Source of the DNA: Bacillota bacterium
Lineage (GTDB): Bacteria; Bacillota; Negativicutes; Sporomusales; Sporomusaceae
DNA: 64,000 nucleotides
Assembly (NCBI GenBank): GCA_023443285.1
Contig: JAEZVB010000107.1
Coordinates: 36,631-100,630, forward strand
Reading direction: 5' to 3'
Shown here one piece after another: positions 34,938-43,002 of the stretch (positions are counted from its first letter, which is position 1; each line of letters opens with the position of its first letter). The notes below the pieces were generated by a model. It searched no databases. It was not told the DNA's origin and saw nothing but the letters and a program-made list of their open reading frames with translations. A program made the position numbers and the translations under genes.

Positions 34938-35705
34938 ATGAACTCAAGTCAGATCCACCTTGTTTTTGACACCAAGATTAGCGGCACCAAACCGGTGACC
35001 GTTGTCGATATTGGCCATAAATGTCCCTTCTGTTGCCGCGACGAACTTGAGGGGATTATCGCCGAAGATGGGTCGATACTCCTTATCGCCAACAAATACC
35101 CGGTACTCCAGGACACCTTTCAGACCGTTCTCATCGAAACAGATGATTGCACATCCGAACTGTCGCTTTATTCTAAGGGTCACCTCCACCGGGTCATCCG
35201 TTTCGGCACCGAGAAATGGCTAGATATGATTGCCGGCGGCGAATTCGCCTCAGTCCTGTTCTTCAAAAATCACGGCCCCAGCTCTGGCGGTTCCATTCGC
35301 CACCCACATATGCAGATCGTCGGTCTCCGGCACCTCGACTACACAGCCAACATCCCCCCAGCCAGTCTCGAAGGCATTGTCATCAGCCACGACGGCGGCG
35401 TGGAACTTTCCATCGCTGACAAGCCCCTAGTCGGCTTCATTGAACTCAATCTTAAGCTTGCCGACCTCAGGAACCTCGACCGCTTGGCCGACTACCTGCA
35501 GATCTGTGCACACTACTTCCTCAATCACTTTAATCGCCACTGCAACAGCTATAACATCTTCTTCTACCATATAGACGGTCAGATAACTGCCAAAGTCATG
35601 CCACGGTTCGTTACTTCACCCATCTACGTCGGCTACGCCATTCCCCAACTGTCCACCCGCATTCCCGACGTTGCCGCCGACCTCAAGCGAATATATGGAT
35701 TATAA
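34938..35705 (+). CDS. DUF4931 / GalT-like (HIT-superfamily) protein
   Basis: 255 residues. CPFCCRD near residue 29 recalls the zinc site of galactose-1-phosphate uridylyltransferases, and SIRHPHMQIVG near residue 121 is the HxH-type active site of the HIT/GalT superfamily. ANKYPVLQ and FFKNHGPSSGGS agree with it. DUF4931 proteins are expected nucleotidyl transferases or hydrolases of unknown substrate. Codons mostly end in C or G, unlike the AT-rich neighbours, which suggests a different history. Ribosome site AAGGAGA. Alone between two gene-free stretches. Confidence 0.8.
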   Translation: MNSSQIHLVFDTKISGTKPVTVVDIGHKCPFCCRDELEGIIAEDGSILLIANKYPVLQDTFQTVLIETDDCTSELSLYSKGHLHRVIRFGTEKWLDMIAGGEFASVLFFKNHGPSSGGSIRHPHMQIVGLRHLDYTANIPPASLEGIVISHDGGVELSIADKPLVGFIELNLKLADLRNLDRLADYLQICAHYFLNHFNRHCNSYNIFFYHIDGQITAKVMPRFVTSPIYVGYAIPQLSTRIPDVAADLKRIYGL

Positions 35706-36052
35706 TTTCATCAAGATACCTACCGCAAAACAAGTTCGAGGATAAAATCTGTTTAAAAGATTAAGTATTACACAAATCTCCAATTATAATCATAGAATTA
35801 CTTGATTGTATATGAAAACTTTGGTAAAATAACCACATTATAATTAACTAATACCGTAGTTAATCGTTTTTATGCAATGAAGCAGCAGCCGACCAGAAAA
35901 CTGGAGGATGAGTTTCCTGATGGGGAAACTTGTCCTTTTATTATTTATTACAGATAAGGAAATTGTAAAAGTTGCGATACTACCGCCTAATAAATAATGG
36001 GCGATGCTTTTGGCCGGATTGCTGCTATGCCATGTTTGAGGAGGAAATACTT
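35706..36052. other. Intergenic region upstream of HD-GYP gene
   Basis: Contains a short perfect inverted repeat ATTAACTA-N6-TAGTTAAT (35843-35864), a possible operator, and a small GTTTCC/GGAAAC hairpin (about 35911-35928). No gene and no recognisable cyclic di-GMP riboswitch. Confidence 0.5.
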
Positions 36053-37033
36053 ATGTTCCAGTCTGGGGCTGTTATACCTGCATTGCTGCCTGAAACTATT
36101 TTAGATGATTTTCCATGTCCCATTTTGAAGATTGACCGTGACTTTCAATTGCTTTACCGTAATCGTGCCGCTGAGCGGTTTAATGCTGCCGGTTTTCAGA
36201 ATACGAAGACACGTTGCTGCTATGAGTGGATTAACCTGACAGAGCCTTGCCAACATTGTCCGGTAGAACGTGCTTTTGGGACTGGACAGGTAGAAAAACA
36301 AACTAAATGCCGGCTGAGCCAAGACTATCAACTGCGCAGCTTTGAGCAGACGGCTATTCCTGTTAAGTATCCTAGCGGCGAAATTGCTTATGTACTGGAA
36401 GTTGATTTGGATACAACACCATTGCTGCTCCAGGAGTGGGAGAATGAATCCAATTTTGTACAGACAATGTTTGCGTTTGCCGAGTTAATAGGAGAACGTG
36501 ATAGTTATACCGGCCATCATTCGAACAATACCCGCAACATCGCTGTCAAACTAGGAAAGGCGCTGGGCTTGAGTGAAACAGCGCTGGATGACTTGTCAAC
36601 AACGGCTTTATTGCACGATATTGGCAAAATAGGCATTCCGGAAGCCATTCTTCTCAAAAAGGGGCCGCTTACTTGTGCTGAGCGCGAATGTATTGAGACT
36701 CATCCGCGACTGGGATATGATGTGCTTGACAAGATCAATCGCTTTCAGCATATCGCCAAGTACATTCTCTATCATCATGAGTGGTTTGACGGTTCCGGGT
36801 ATCCAGAGGGACTGAGCGGTAATGAGATTCCCTGGCTCTCGCGTATTCTCAGCGTGTCCGACGTTTTTGAAGCACTTAGTTCTGACCGCGTTTACCGCCA
36901 GGCATTGCCGAAAAAGGAAGCTTTGCGCATTATCTGCGAGAGACGGGGAACTCAGTTTGATAATGACGTTGTGGACTGCTTGTTGCAATTGTCGTGTGAA
37001 GAGGATTGGGATAAGTGGAAATATGACTCCTAA
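36053..37033 (+). CDS. PAS-HD-GYP domain protein (probable cyclic di-GMP phosphodiesterase)
   Basis: 326 residues. N-terminal PAS-like domain (residues ~10-120: DFPCPILKIDRDFQLLYRNR, with a Cys-rich CCYEWINLTEPCQHCP). The HD-GYP domain follows from ~150: LLHDIGKIGIP is the HD motif and HHEWFDGSGYPEGLSG carries GYP. It should hydrolyse cyclic di-GMP in the cytoplasm, controlled by the PAS domain. ATG 36053 has GAGGAGG upstream; a frame starting at 35972 has no ribosome site. Next to a chemoreceptor, so related to motility or surface behaviour. Confidence 0.9.
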   Translation: MFQSGAVIPALLPETILDDFPCPILKIDRDFQLLYRNRAAERFNAAGFQNTKTRCCYEWINLTEPCQHCPVERAFGTGQVEKQTKCRLSQDYQLRSFEQTAIPVKYPSGEIAYVLEVDLDTTPLLLQEWENESNFVQTMFAFAELIGERDSYTGHHSNNTRNIAVKLGKALGLSETALDDLSTTALLHDIGKIGIPEAILLKKGPLTCAERECIETHPRLGYDVLDKINRFQHIAKYILYHHEWFDGSGYPEGLSGNEIPWLSRILSVSDVFEALSSDRVYRQALPKKEALRIICERRGTQFDNDVVDCLLQLSCEEDWDKWKYDS

Positions 37034-37278
37034 ATAAAAGGGAGGTATAACCCGGCAGTATCTAAAAAAGCGATAATGTGATTAAGAAATTTATCAGTGC
37101 TTTATTAACTACAAGTTTACAAATTCTTAACCAAACTAAAACTCTTTTGACATAAAATTGTAGTAACCAATAAAATGGTAAACTGGATATTGGGTTCATG
37201 ATACTCTGTAAAGCAGTATAAACAGAGTGTATAGTGCTTTACCTGGTTCTAGTAGGATTATGATTGGGGGATATGAAG

Positions 37279-38973
37279 ATGAAGAGATTTCCTATTATTG
37301 TACAAATCGTAAGTATGTTTGTGCTAGTTGTAGCATTGATGAGCGGTGTAGTAGGCTATACGTACTATCATTTGCGCGCTGTAGGCGACGAAGCGCAAAA
37401 GGTTGTAGAAGTTGACGCGCTGGATATGGTGACTGCCAAGGAAGCCCACACGCAGTTTACCCGGGCACTACTGGATATGAGGGGATTTCTTTTCTATGCT
37501 GATGGAATGGTAACCTATGAAAAAGGTTACCGAAGCAATATTCAGGTAAGCTATGAAATGATAAGCGAATATGTTGCCAAAACGCAGAAAGTTGAACTGA
37601 AGGCCAAAGGTACGGAAGTACAAAAGCTTGTCGGCGATTATCTAAAACTGGGAGATCGCGTGATTGCCGCCAAGAAGGCCAATGACCCTAATCTCAATCA
37701 AATTACTAGTGAAGGACGAGGCTTGGTAGCGGCCATTGATAAAGGTTTCACTGAATTGTCAGAGGCTCAAAAAACATACTTGGTGGAGGAAACGAAACGG
37801 ATGAACCAAGATGTACGGGAACGCTCTAACCAGGCGCTGGTTGTGAGCGCGTTCATCGTTTTGCTGGCGTTGGCGCTGGGGGTATGGTACAGTCGAAGTA
37901 TTTCTGTGCCGATCAAAGAACTGTTAGCCTTAATGGCCAAAGCCAGCCAGGGTGATCTAACTGTTCAGGCCACTATTACATCTACCGACGAAATTGGTCA
38001 ATTAAGTCAAGATTTTAATGATATGATTGCCGCGCAAGTGCATATTGTCAAAGATGTTTCCAGCAGCTCTGAAGAGCTGACAGCGGCATCGCAACAATTG
38101 GCGGCGTCCAGCGAAGAAGTGTCTGCGGCAGTAACCAATATTGCCGAAGAAATTCAGCGAGTAGCATTAGCGATGAGCGAAGCTTCCAAAACAAGTGTAG
38201 AAACATCGCAGGTGCTTATTGAACTCTCTTCCCTGATTCAGATAGCTAAAGACAAGGCACATTCTGCCAGCAGCAACTCCCAAATTACGATGGACATGGC
38301 TAAGGAAGGCAAACAAACGATTGGTGAGGCCATGCAAAGCATGACGACAATTCATACCAAGACGCTAGAAGCAGAACAGGTTATTTTATTGTTGAATGAC
38401 TACTCACAGCAAATTGGCAATATTAATGAGGTTATTACCGGTATTGCCAAACAAACCAATTTACTGGCTCTTAATGCCGCTATTGAAGCAGCCAGGGCTG
38501 GCGAATCGGGACGCGGCTTTGCCGTAGTTGCCGAAGAAGTACGTAAGTTAGCTGAACAATCCAATACGGAGGCAGGTAACATTTCCCGACTGATCACCGA
38601 AATTACAAAAAATACCCAGAATGCGGTGGTAGCCATGAAACACAGCCTGACTGAAGTGGAAACAGGTGTACAGGCTGTTAAAACAGCAGAGCATTCGCTT
38701 GGTAACATTATGAATGCTGTTGGCGAAACGGTTCAGGATGTCGATGGCATTGCCAAAATTACTAATGCCGAGATTGCTTCATCCGACAAAATTATACTAC
38801 TCATTGAAACAGTTGCGAAGGATATTGAAAGTACTGAACAAGAGGCACAAGCAGTGGCAGCAGCAGCCCAGGAAGTGACGGCTACTGTTGAAACCATTGC
38901 AGCTACATCAGAAGAAACCAGTGCGATGGCTCAAAACCTACAGAACGACATTATTGTATTTAAGGTTAAATAA
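37279..38973 (+). CDS. Methyl-accepting chemotaxis protein (4-helix-bundle sensor, HAMP, MA)
   Basis: 564-residue receptor: membrane segment near 7-27, extracytoplasmic helical domain of the 4HB_MCP type (about 30-190, including AKEAHTQFTRALLDMRGFL), second membrane segment near 193-212, HAMP, and signalling domain with tip GIAKQTNLLALNAAIEAARA. ATG 37279 fits GGGGG eight bases upstream better than ATG 37273 or TTG 37264. Only 17 bases before a STAS gene, so it is probably co-transcribed with a partner-switching module, an uncommon pairing. Confidence 0.92.
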   Translation: MKRFPIIVQIVSMFVLVVALMSGVVGYTYYHLRAVGDEAQKVVEVDALDMVTAKEAHTQFTRALLDMRGFLFYADGMVTYEKGYRSNIQVSYEMISEYVAKTQKVELKAKGTEVQKLVGDYLKLGDRVIAAKKANDPNLNQITSEGRGLVAAIDKGFTELSEAQKTYLVEETKRMNQDVRERSNQALVVSAFIVLLALALGVWYSRSISVPIKELLALMAKASQGDLTVQATITSTDEIGQLSQDFNDMIAAQVHIVKDVSSSSEELTAASQQLAASSEEVSAAVTNIAEEIQRVALAMSEASKTSVETSQVLIELSSLIQIAKDKAHSASSNSQITMDMAKEGKQTIGEAMQSMTTIHTKTLEAEQVILLLNDYSQQIGNINEVITGIAKQTNLLALNAAIEAARAGESGRGFAVVAEEVRKLAEQSNTEAGNISRLITEITKNTQNAVVAMKHSLTEVETGVQAVKTAEHSLGNIMNAVGETVQDVDGIAKITNAEIASSDKIILLIETVAKDIESTEQEAQAVAAAAQEVTATVETIAATSEETSAMAQNLQNDIIVFKVK

Positions 38974-38990
38974 GAAGGGAGACAGATAAG

Positions 38991-39293
38991 ATGGAACATG
39001 TATTTTCTGTCAATGGCAACAAAGCGACGCTGACTTTAGCAGGTAAATTATACGTTCATGACGCCGGTATTATTCGTGATCAACTAGTAGAAAAAATCGA
39101 GGCAGGGATTCATCATATTTCAATAAACTTCTCAGACGTTACCTATATCGATAGCTCCGGGTTGGGTGTACTGGTAACCGTACACAAGCTAACCCAGGGG
39201 AAAAATGGCCACTTGAGTTTAAGCGGGGTACATGGCATGGTTCAAGAACTGCTAAAACGTACACGGCTGGACAGAGTTCTTTGCATTGAATAA
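38991..39293 (+). CDS. STAS anti-sigma-factor antagonist
   Basis: 100-residue SpoIIAA/RsbV-like protein. VTYIDSSGLGVLV holds the phosphorylatable Ser; the flanking beta/alpha pattern is complete. It would be phosphorylated by an HATPase kinase and dephosphorylated by a PP2C phosphatase. Both activities are in the very next gene. Ribosome site AAGGGAG. Confidence 0.92.
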   Translation: MEHVFSVNGNKATLTLAGKLYVHDAGIIRDQLVEKIEAGIHHISINFSDVTYIDSSGLGVLVTVHKLTQGKNGHLSLSGVHGMVQELLKRTRLDRVLCIE

Positions 39294-39340
39294 GAGCGTA
39301 ATAAGTGATTAGGTAAGAAATGGGGAGGTGGTATAAAAAA

Positions 39341-41236
39341 TTGGGAGCAATAGAACCAATGGCAATTATTTTTGATAAGATGCCGTATTTGGCATGGATA
39401 AAAGATAAGGCGGGTAAGTATCTGGAAGTCAATCAAAAGTTTGTAGAGTTTTGTTGTCTGGAAAAACAAGAAATTATCGGGAAGGATGCTTGGGAGATTT
39501 TCCCGGGAAATATTGCTGCGGACTACCAACAGTTGGATGATTTTGTGCTCGCGCACAAAAAGTCTCAGTACATGGATCATGTGTATCAGGAAACTCCGGA
39601 GGGCAGCAAGTGGTTTGATACGTATGCAGCCCCTTTGCTTAGCGAGTATGGGGAAGTGGAAGGGACCATTGGTTTTTCTAGGAAGATTTCCCGGCGCAAG
39701 CAATTGGAGCTAAAACTTGGTGCGCAGAAGAAATTTTTAAACACCATGATTAATACCATCCCCGATTTTATTGTCTACAAAGATAATAACAGCCGCGTAC
39801 TTGGCTGCAACAAGGCTTGTCTGGAGAAGTTTTATGGTTTTGCCGATGAACAGCAGGTGATTGGCAAAACCGCATTGGATATTTTGACGGACAGTAAATT
39901 TGCGACACGCTGTTTGCAAAAAGATAAGGAGGCCTTGGCAGCAGATAAACCGCTGAAAGTAGAAGAACAGTATTTTTTAATAGACGGCAGTGTGCTGGAT
40001 GTGGAAACAGTAAAAACCCCCTATCATGATGAGCAGGGGCAAGTTGCCGGATTGATTGCTATTTCCCGCGATATTACGGCTCGCAAAAACTTTGTTCAGT
40101 GCCTACGCCAGCGAGAAAAGGAGACGCAGCAGGAACTCAATCTGGCAGCTCGGGTACAGCGAGATTCTTTGCCGATGCCCTTTGCCGGAAACCAGGTACG
40201 TATTGAGACACTTTTTTTGCCATATCAGGTCATCAGCGGTGATTTGTTTAACTATAAATGGTTTGAAAAAGAGCAAATACTGCGCGGCTACATTGTTGAT
40301 GTGAGTGGACACGGCATGGCAACGGCGCTGCAGACGGCGGCAATTAAAATGCTGTTGGATACCAGTCTATTATCTGGAAAAGAAATCGAGAAAATCGATT
40401 TTCAGTACATAAATCAGAAATTATTGCAATATCTTCAGCAAGAATCATTTGCTGGTGTTTTATATTATGAATTTGATTTTTCTAATGCCTTGCTTACTGT
40501 GGCTTCCGGGGGGATCAACCTTTTTTTGAAGGCCAAACCAGGACAATGTAACCTGGTGACGGTGTCAGGTGGTTTTTTTGGTATGTTTGAGGAAGCTGAT
40601 GTCCAAATCATGACGTGGCCGATTAAGGCCGGAGAGGTATATTGCATGATGAGCGACGGTGTTTCAGACATAATTGAAAGCCAAGGATTAAGGCAGCAAC
40701 AAGGGGTTACTGGCTATACGGAGTGGCTGGAGGGATTGGCTCATACAGCCGAATGTAGCGACGACTTTACTTCGGTGAACATTGAGATTCTGCAGGTTGG
40801 AAAAACGGTAGACATTGTCGATATTCAAACTGAAGAAGAACTTAAACACGCGCAGCGTGTGATTGATAACTATTTGCAGCAACATGCCGCAAGTTGTGCG
40901 ATTATGCTGGAAGTAGCGATTAATGAAGCACTGAATAACGGTCTGTTGGCTGGCGGACGTGTAGGTATCAGGATGAAGCGCATCGGTAATCGACTGCTTG
41001 TAAGGGTTAAGGATGGTGGAACAGGCTTTGATACGGGAATTATAAAAGAAAAGCTGCGATTAGTCAGCTTGGATGAGGAATTGGAGAGTTTGGAACACAG
41101 TGCATGCGGACGGGGAATTTTGTTAATGCGGATGATTTGTGACCGACTGTTGTATAATATTCAAGGTAATGAGGTGCTGCTGGTTAAAAATCTGGCACCA
41201 GAAGCTGAGAGGCAAGATTGGAGTTTTACTATTTAA
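39341..41236 (+). CDS. PAS-PAS-PP2C(SpoIIE)-HATPase fusion, partner-switching enzyme
   Basis: 631 residues, cytoplasmic. Two PAS domains (~5-120, FDKMPYLAWIKDKAGKYLEV; ~130-245, INTIPDFIVYKDNNSRVLG) precede a SpoIIE-type phosphatase (QVISGDLFNY, VDVSGHGMATAL, MSDGVSDI, DDFTSV) and an RsbW-type kinase domain (EVAINEALNNGLL, VKDGGTGFD, GRGILLMRM). One polypeptide thus carries the phosphatase and kinase that normally oppose each other on a STAS protein, which is encoded just upstream. TTG 39341 is chosen because GGAGGTG lies ten bases upstream; ATG 39320 would overlap that site. Confidence 0.9.
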   Translation: MGAIEPMAIIFDKMPYLAWIKDKAGKYLEVNQKFVEFCCLEKQEIIGKDAWEIFPGNIAADYQQLDDFVLAHKKSQYMDHVYQETPEGSKWFDTYAAPLLSEYGEVEGTIGFSRKISRRKQLELKLGAQKKFLNTMINTIPDFIVYKDNNSRVLGCNKACLEKFYGFADEQQVIGKTALDILTDSKFATRCLQKDKEALAADKPLKVEEQYFLIDGSVLDVETVKTPYHDEQGQVAGLIAISRDITARKNFVQCLRQREKETQQELNLAARVQRDSLPMPFAGNQVRIETLFLPYQVISGDLFNYKWFEKEQILRGYIVDVSGHGMATALQTAAIKMLLDTSLLSGKEIEKIDFQYINQKLLQYLQQESFAGVLYYEFDFSNALLTVASGGINLFLKAKPGQCNLVTVSGGFFGMFEEADVQIMTWPIKAGEVYCMMSDGVSDIIESQGLRQQQGVTGYTEWLEGLAHTAECSDDFTSVNIEILQVGKTVDIVDIQTEEELKHAQRVIDNYLQQHAASCAIMLEVAINEALNNGLLAGGRVGIRMKRIGNRLLVRVKDGGTGFDTGIIKEKLRLVSLDEELESLEHSACGRGILLMRMICDRLLYNIQGNEVLLVKNLAPEAERQDWSFTI

Positions 41237-41243
41237 AAGCTAC

Positions 41244-41273
41244 TTGACTTTTAGAACAAACAGCGTCTATAAT
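41244..41273 (+). promoter_or_regulatory. Consensus-like promoter
   Basis: TTGACT, 18-base spacer, TATAAT. It starts only eight bases after the partner-switching gene and points to the TRAP genes. A hairpin follows within 15 bases. Confidence 0.6.
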
Positions 41274-41284
41274 AGTAGATAAGC

Positions 41285-41322
41285 AAAGGGGCTATCTATT
41301 AATAGATGGCCTCTTTTATGTT
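41285..41322 (+). terminator. Terminator or attenuator hairpin
   Basis: AAAGGGGCTATCTA / TAGATGGCCTCTTT stem with TTAA loop, two G-U pairs, then TATGTTTT. It can end the upstream transcript, or truncate transcripts from the promoter at 41244. Confidence 0.7.
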
Positions 41323-41436
41323 TTGGAAATATTGTACAATAAAAAGAGTAAAAATTTCATATAATTATAGCAGGATTAACAGACTAGTAAATGGAATATT
41401 TCAAATTAACTTATAATTAAAGGGGGAATTGTATCA

Positions 41437-42399
41437 ATGAAGAAGTTATTAGTTATTCTGATGGTATCGGCACTTGTGATTAGTTTGTTAGCCGGTTGCG
41501 GTGGCGGAAAGTCCACAGAGCAAAAACCGGCAGAGAAGCAATTTGTGAACATTGCTACTGGTGGAACTGCAGGAACGTATTACCCATTGGGTGGGGCACT
41601 CGCTGAGATTCTAAATAAAAACGTTGCCAATGTTAATGCAAGTGCGCAAAGTACCGGCGCTTCTGTAGCCAATATCAATTTGCTTAAAGAAGGCAAAGTT
41701 GAAATGGCACTAATACAAAATGACATTGCTTATTATGCCGTAAAAGGTGTGGAAATGTTCAAAGATAAGCCGGTTGCTAGCTTAAAAGGTATTGCGACTT
41801 TATACCCTGAGACCATTCAGATTGTAACTATAGACAAAACCGGTATTAAGAATATTGCTGACTTGAAAGGCAAGCGAGTAGCTGTTGGTGCTGCAGGTAG
41901 CGGTACTGAGGCAAACGCCCGCCAAATCCTTGAAGCTTACGGAATTACATACAATGATATCAAAGTCCAATATCTGTCTTTTGGTGAAGCTGCAAACGGG
42001 CTAAAAGATGGAAATGTTGATGTTGCTTTTGTAACTGCAGGTTTCCCGACCGCTGCTATTCAAGACATTGCTGCTCAACATAAAGTAGTGATGATTCCTG
42101 TTGAGGCAGATAAAGCAGATGCGCTAATTAAAAAGTATCCTTTCTACGCCAAAGTTACAATTCCGGTGAATACTTATCCGAATCAGGCTGCTGATGTGGC
42201 TGCAGTAGCGGTTAAAGCTATGCTGGTTGTTACCGATAAAATGAATGCTGATCTTGCTTTCAATATTACCAAAGCGATGTACGATAATACTGAGCGCCTG
42301 AAAGCTGCTCATGCAGTTGGTAAGATGATTACCAAAGAAAGTGCCAAAGAAGGTATGTCCATTGAATTACATCCCGGCGCTGCCAAGTTTTTTAAATAG
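41437..42399 (+). CDS. TAXI-family TRAP transporter solute-binding lipoprotein
   Basis: 320 residues. Signal with lipobox LLAGC (Cys ~21), mature TAXI domain beginning VNIATGGTAGTYYPLGG, a family hallmark; LKGKRVAVGAAGSGTEANAR and VDVAFVTAGFP follow. It captures a small organic anion outside the cell and hands it to the fused permease encoded downstream. Ribosome site AAAGGGGG. Ends just before an internal terminator, which would give more binding protein than permease. Confidence 0.94.
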   Translation: MKKLLVILMVSALVISLLAGCGGGKSTEQKPAEKQFVNIATGGTAGTYYPLGGALAEILNKNVANVNASAQSTGASVANINLLKEGKVEMALIQNDIAYYAVKGVEMFKDKPVASLKGIATLYPETIQIVTIDKTGIKNIADLKGKRVAVGAAGSGTEANARQILEAYGITYNDIKVQYLSFGEAANGLKDGNVDVAFVTAGFPTAAIQDIAAQHKVVMIPVEADKADALIKKYPFYAKVTIPVNTYPNQAADVAAVAVKAMLVVTDKMNADLAFNITKAMYDNTERLKAAHAVGKMITKESAKEGMSIELHPGAAKFFK

Positions 42400-42416
42400 T
42401 CACTTTGGGAGGGGAT

Positions 42417-42450
42417 GCCGGGCGACGATTTTTTTGTCGCTCGGCTTTTT
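42417..42450 (+). terminator. Intra-operon terminator/attenuator
   Basis: GCCGGGCGAC / GTCGCTCGGC stem (one G-U) plus TTTTT, between the binding-protein and DUF1850 genes. Confidence 0.85.
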
Positions 42451-42936
42451 ATGATAAGAATGCGATTCAATAGGGGTATTGTTGCTGTTGTGATCAGTGC
42501 TATTGTATTTTGGTTTGTGGGAGCATTGTTTCAACCTCATCTATATATTGAGGCAAATCATGGAATTTTTCAGACCTTTCCGGTCAAAGTGGGAGAGAAA
42601 CTAAGCATTTCTTTTATTCACTCGGTGCAGCGGACTCCGGTGATTGAAAATTTTATTATTGAAGATTCTTATAGTCTTACTTTGGATTCTACAGAGTACC
42701 AGTCCTTGGGTGTGGGTCTTCCATTTTTGGCTGAAGACGGGATTTTTCATGCAGAGCAGAATAAATTTGTAGTAAGTGGGATGAATCGACCGCATCAGCG
42801 GTTAAGTCTTCGTACTGGATCGGAAGCGAAGGTATCTTTGACTTACAATAGTCAGACCATTCCGCTGTATAGCATTTTTCCGGCGGGAACTCTTGTTACT
42901 GTTTGGGTAGCGCCATGGTATTCAAGATGGTTATAA
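42451..42936 (+). CDS. DUF1850 protein (TRAP-TAXI associated)
   Basis: 161 residues if started at ATG 42451: a membrane segment (VAVVISAIVFWFVGALF) and an extracytoplasmic domain with FIHSVQRTPVIENFII, typical of DUF1850. The family is encoded between TAXI binding proteins and permeases; its role in transport is not known. The start is ambiguous: ATG 42415 sits next to GGGAGGGG but would place the terminator hairpin inside the coding region, while ATG 42451 follows the U-tract and lacks a clear ribosome site. Confidence 0.82.
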   Translation: MIRMRFNRGIVAVVISAIVFWFVGALFQPHLYIEANHGIFQTFPVKVGEKLSISFIHSVQRTPVIENFIIEDSYSLTLDSTEYQSLGVGLPFLAEDGIFHAEQNKFVVSGMNRPHQRLSLRTGSEAKVSLTYNSQTIPLYSIFPAGTLVTVWVAPWYSRWL

Positions 42937-43002
42937 AGGATGGTTCTATTTAGGGAAAAGCATATATAATATAGTTTATGTAGAAAGAAGACGGGAGGCG
43001 AA

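Noticed and set aside
35706..36052. Cyclic di-GMP riboswitch before the HD-GYP gene
   Set aside because: No GEMM-type core sequence is visible.
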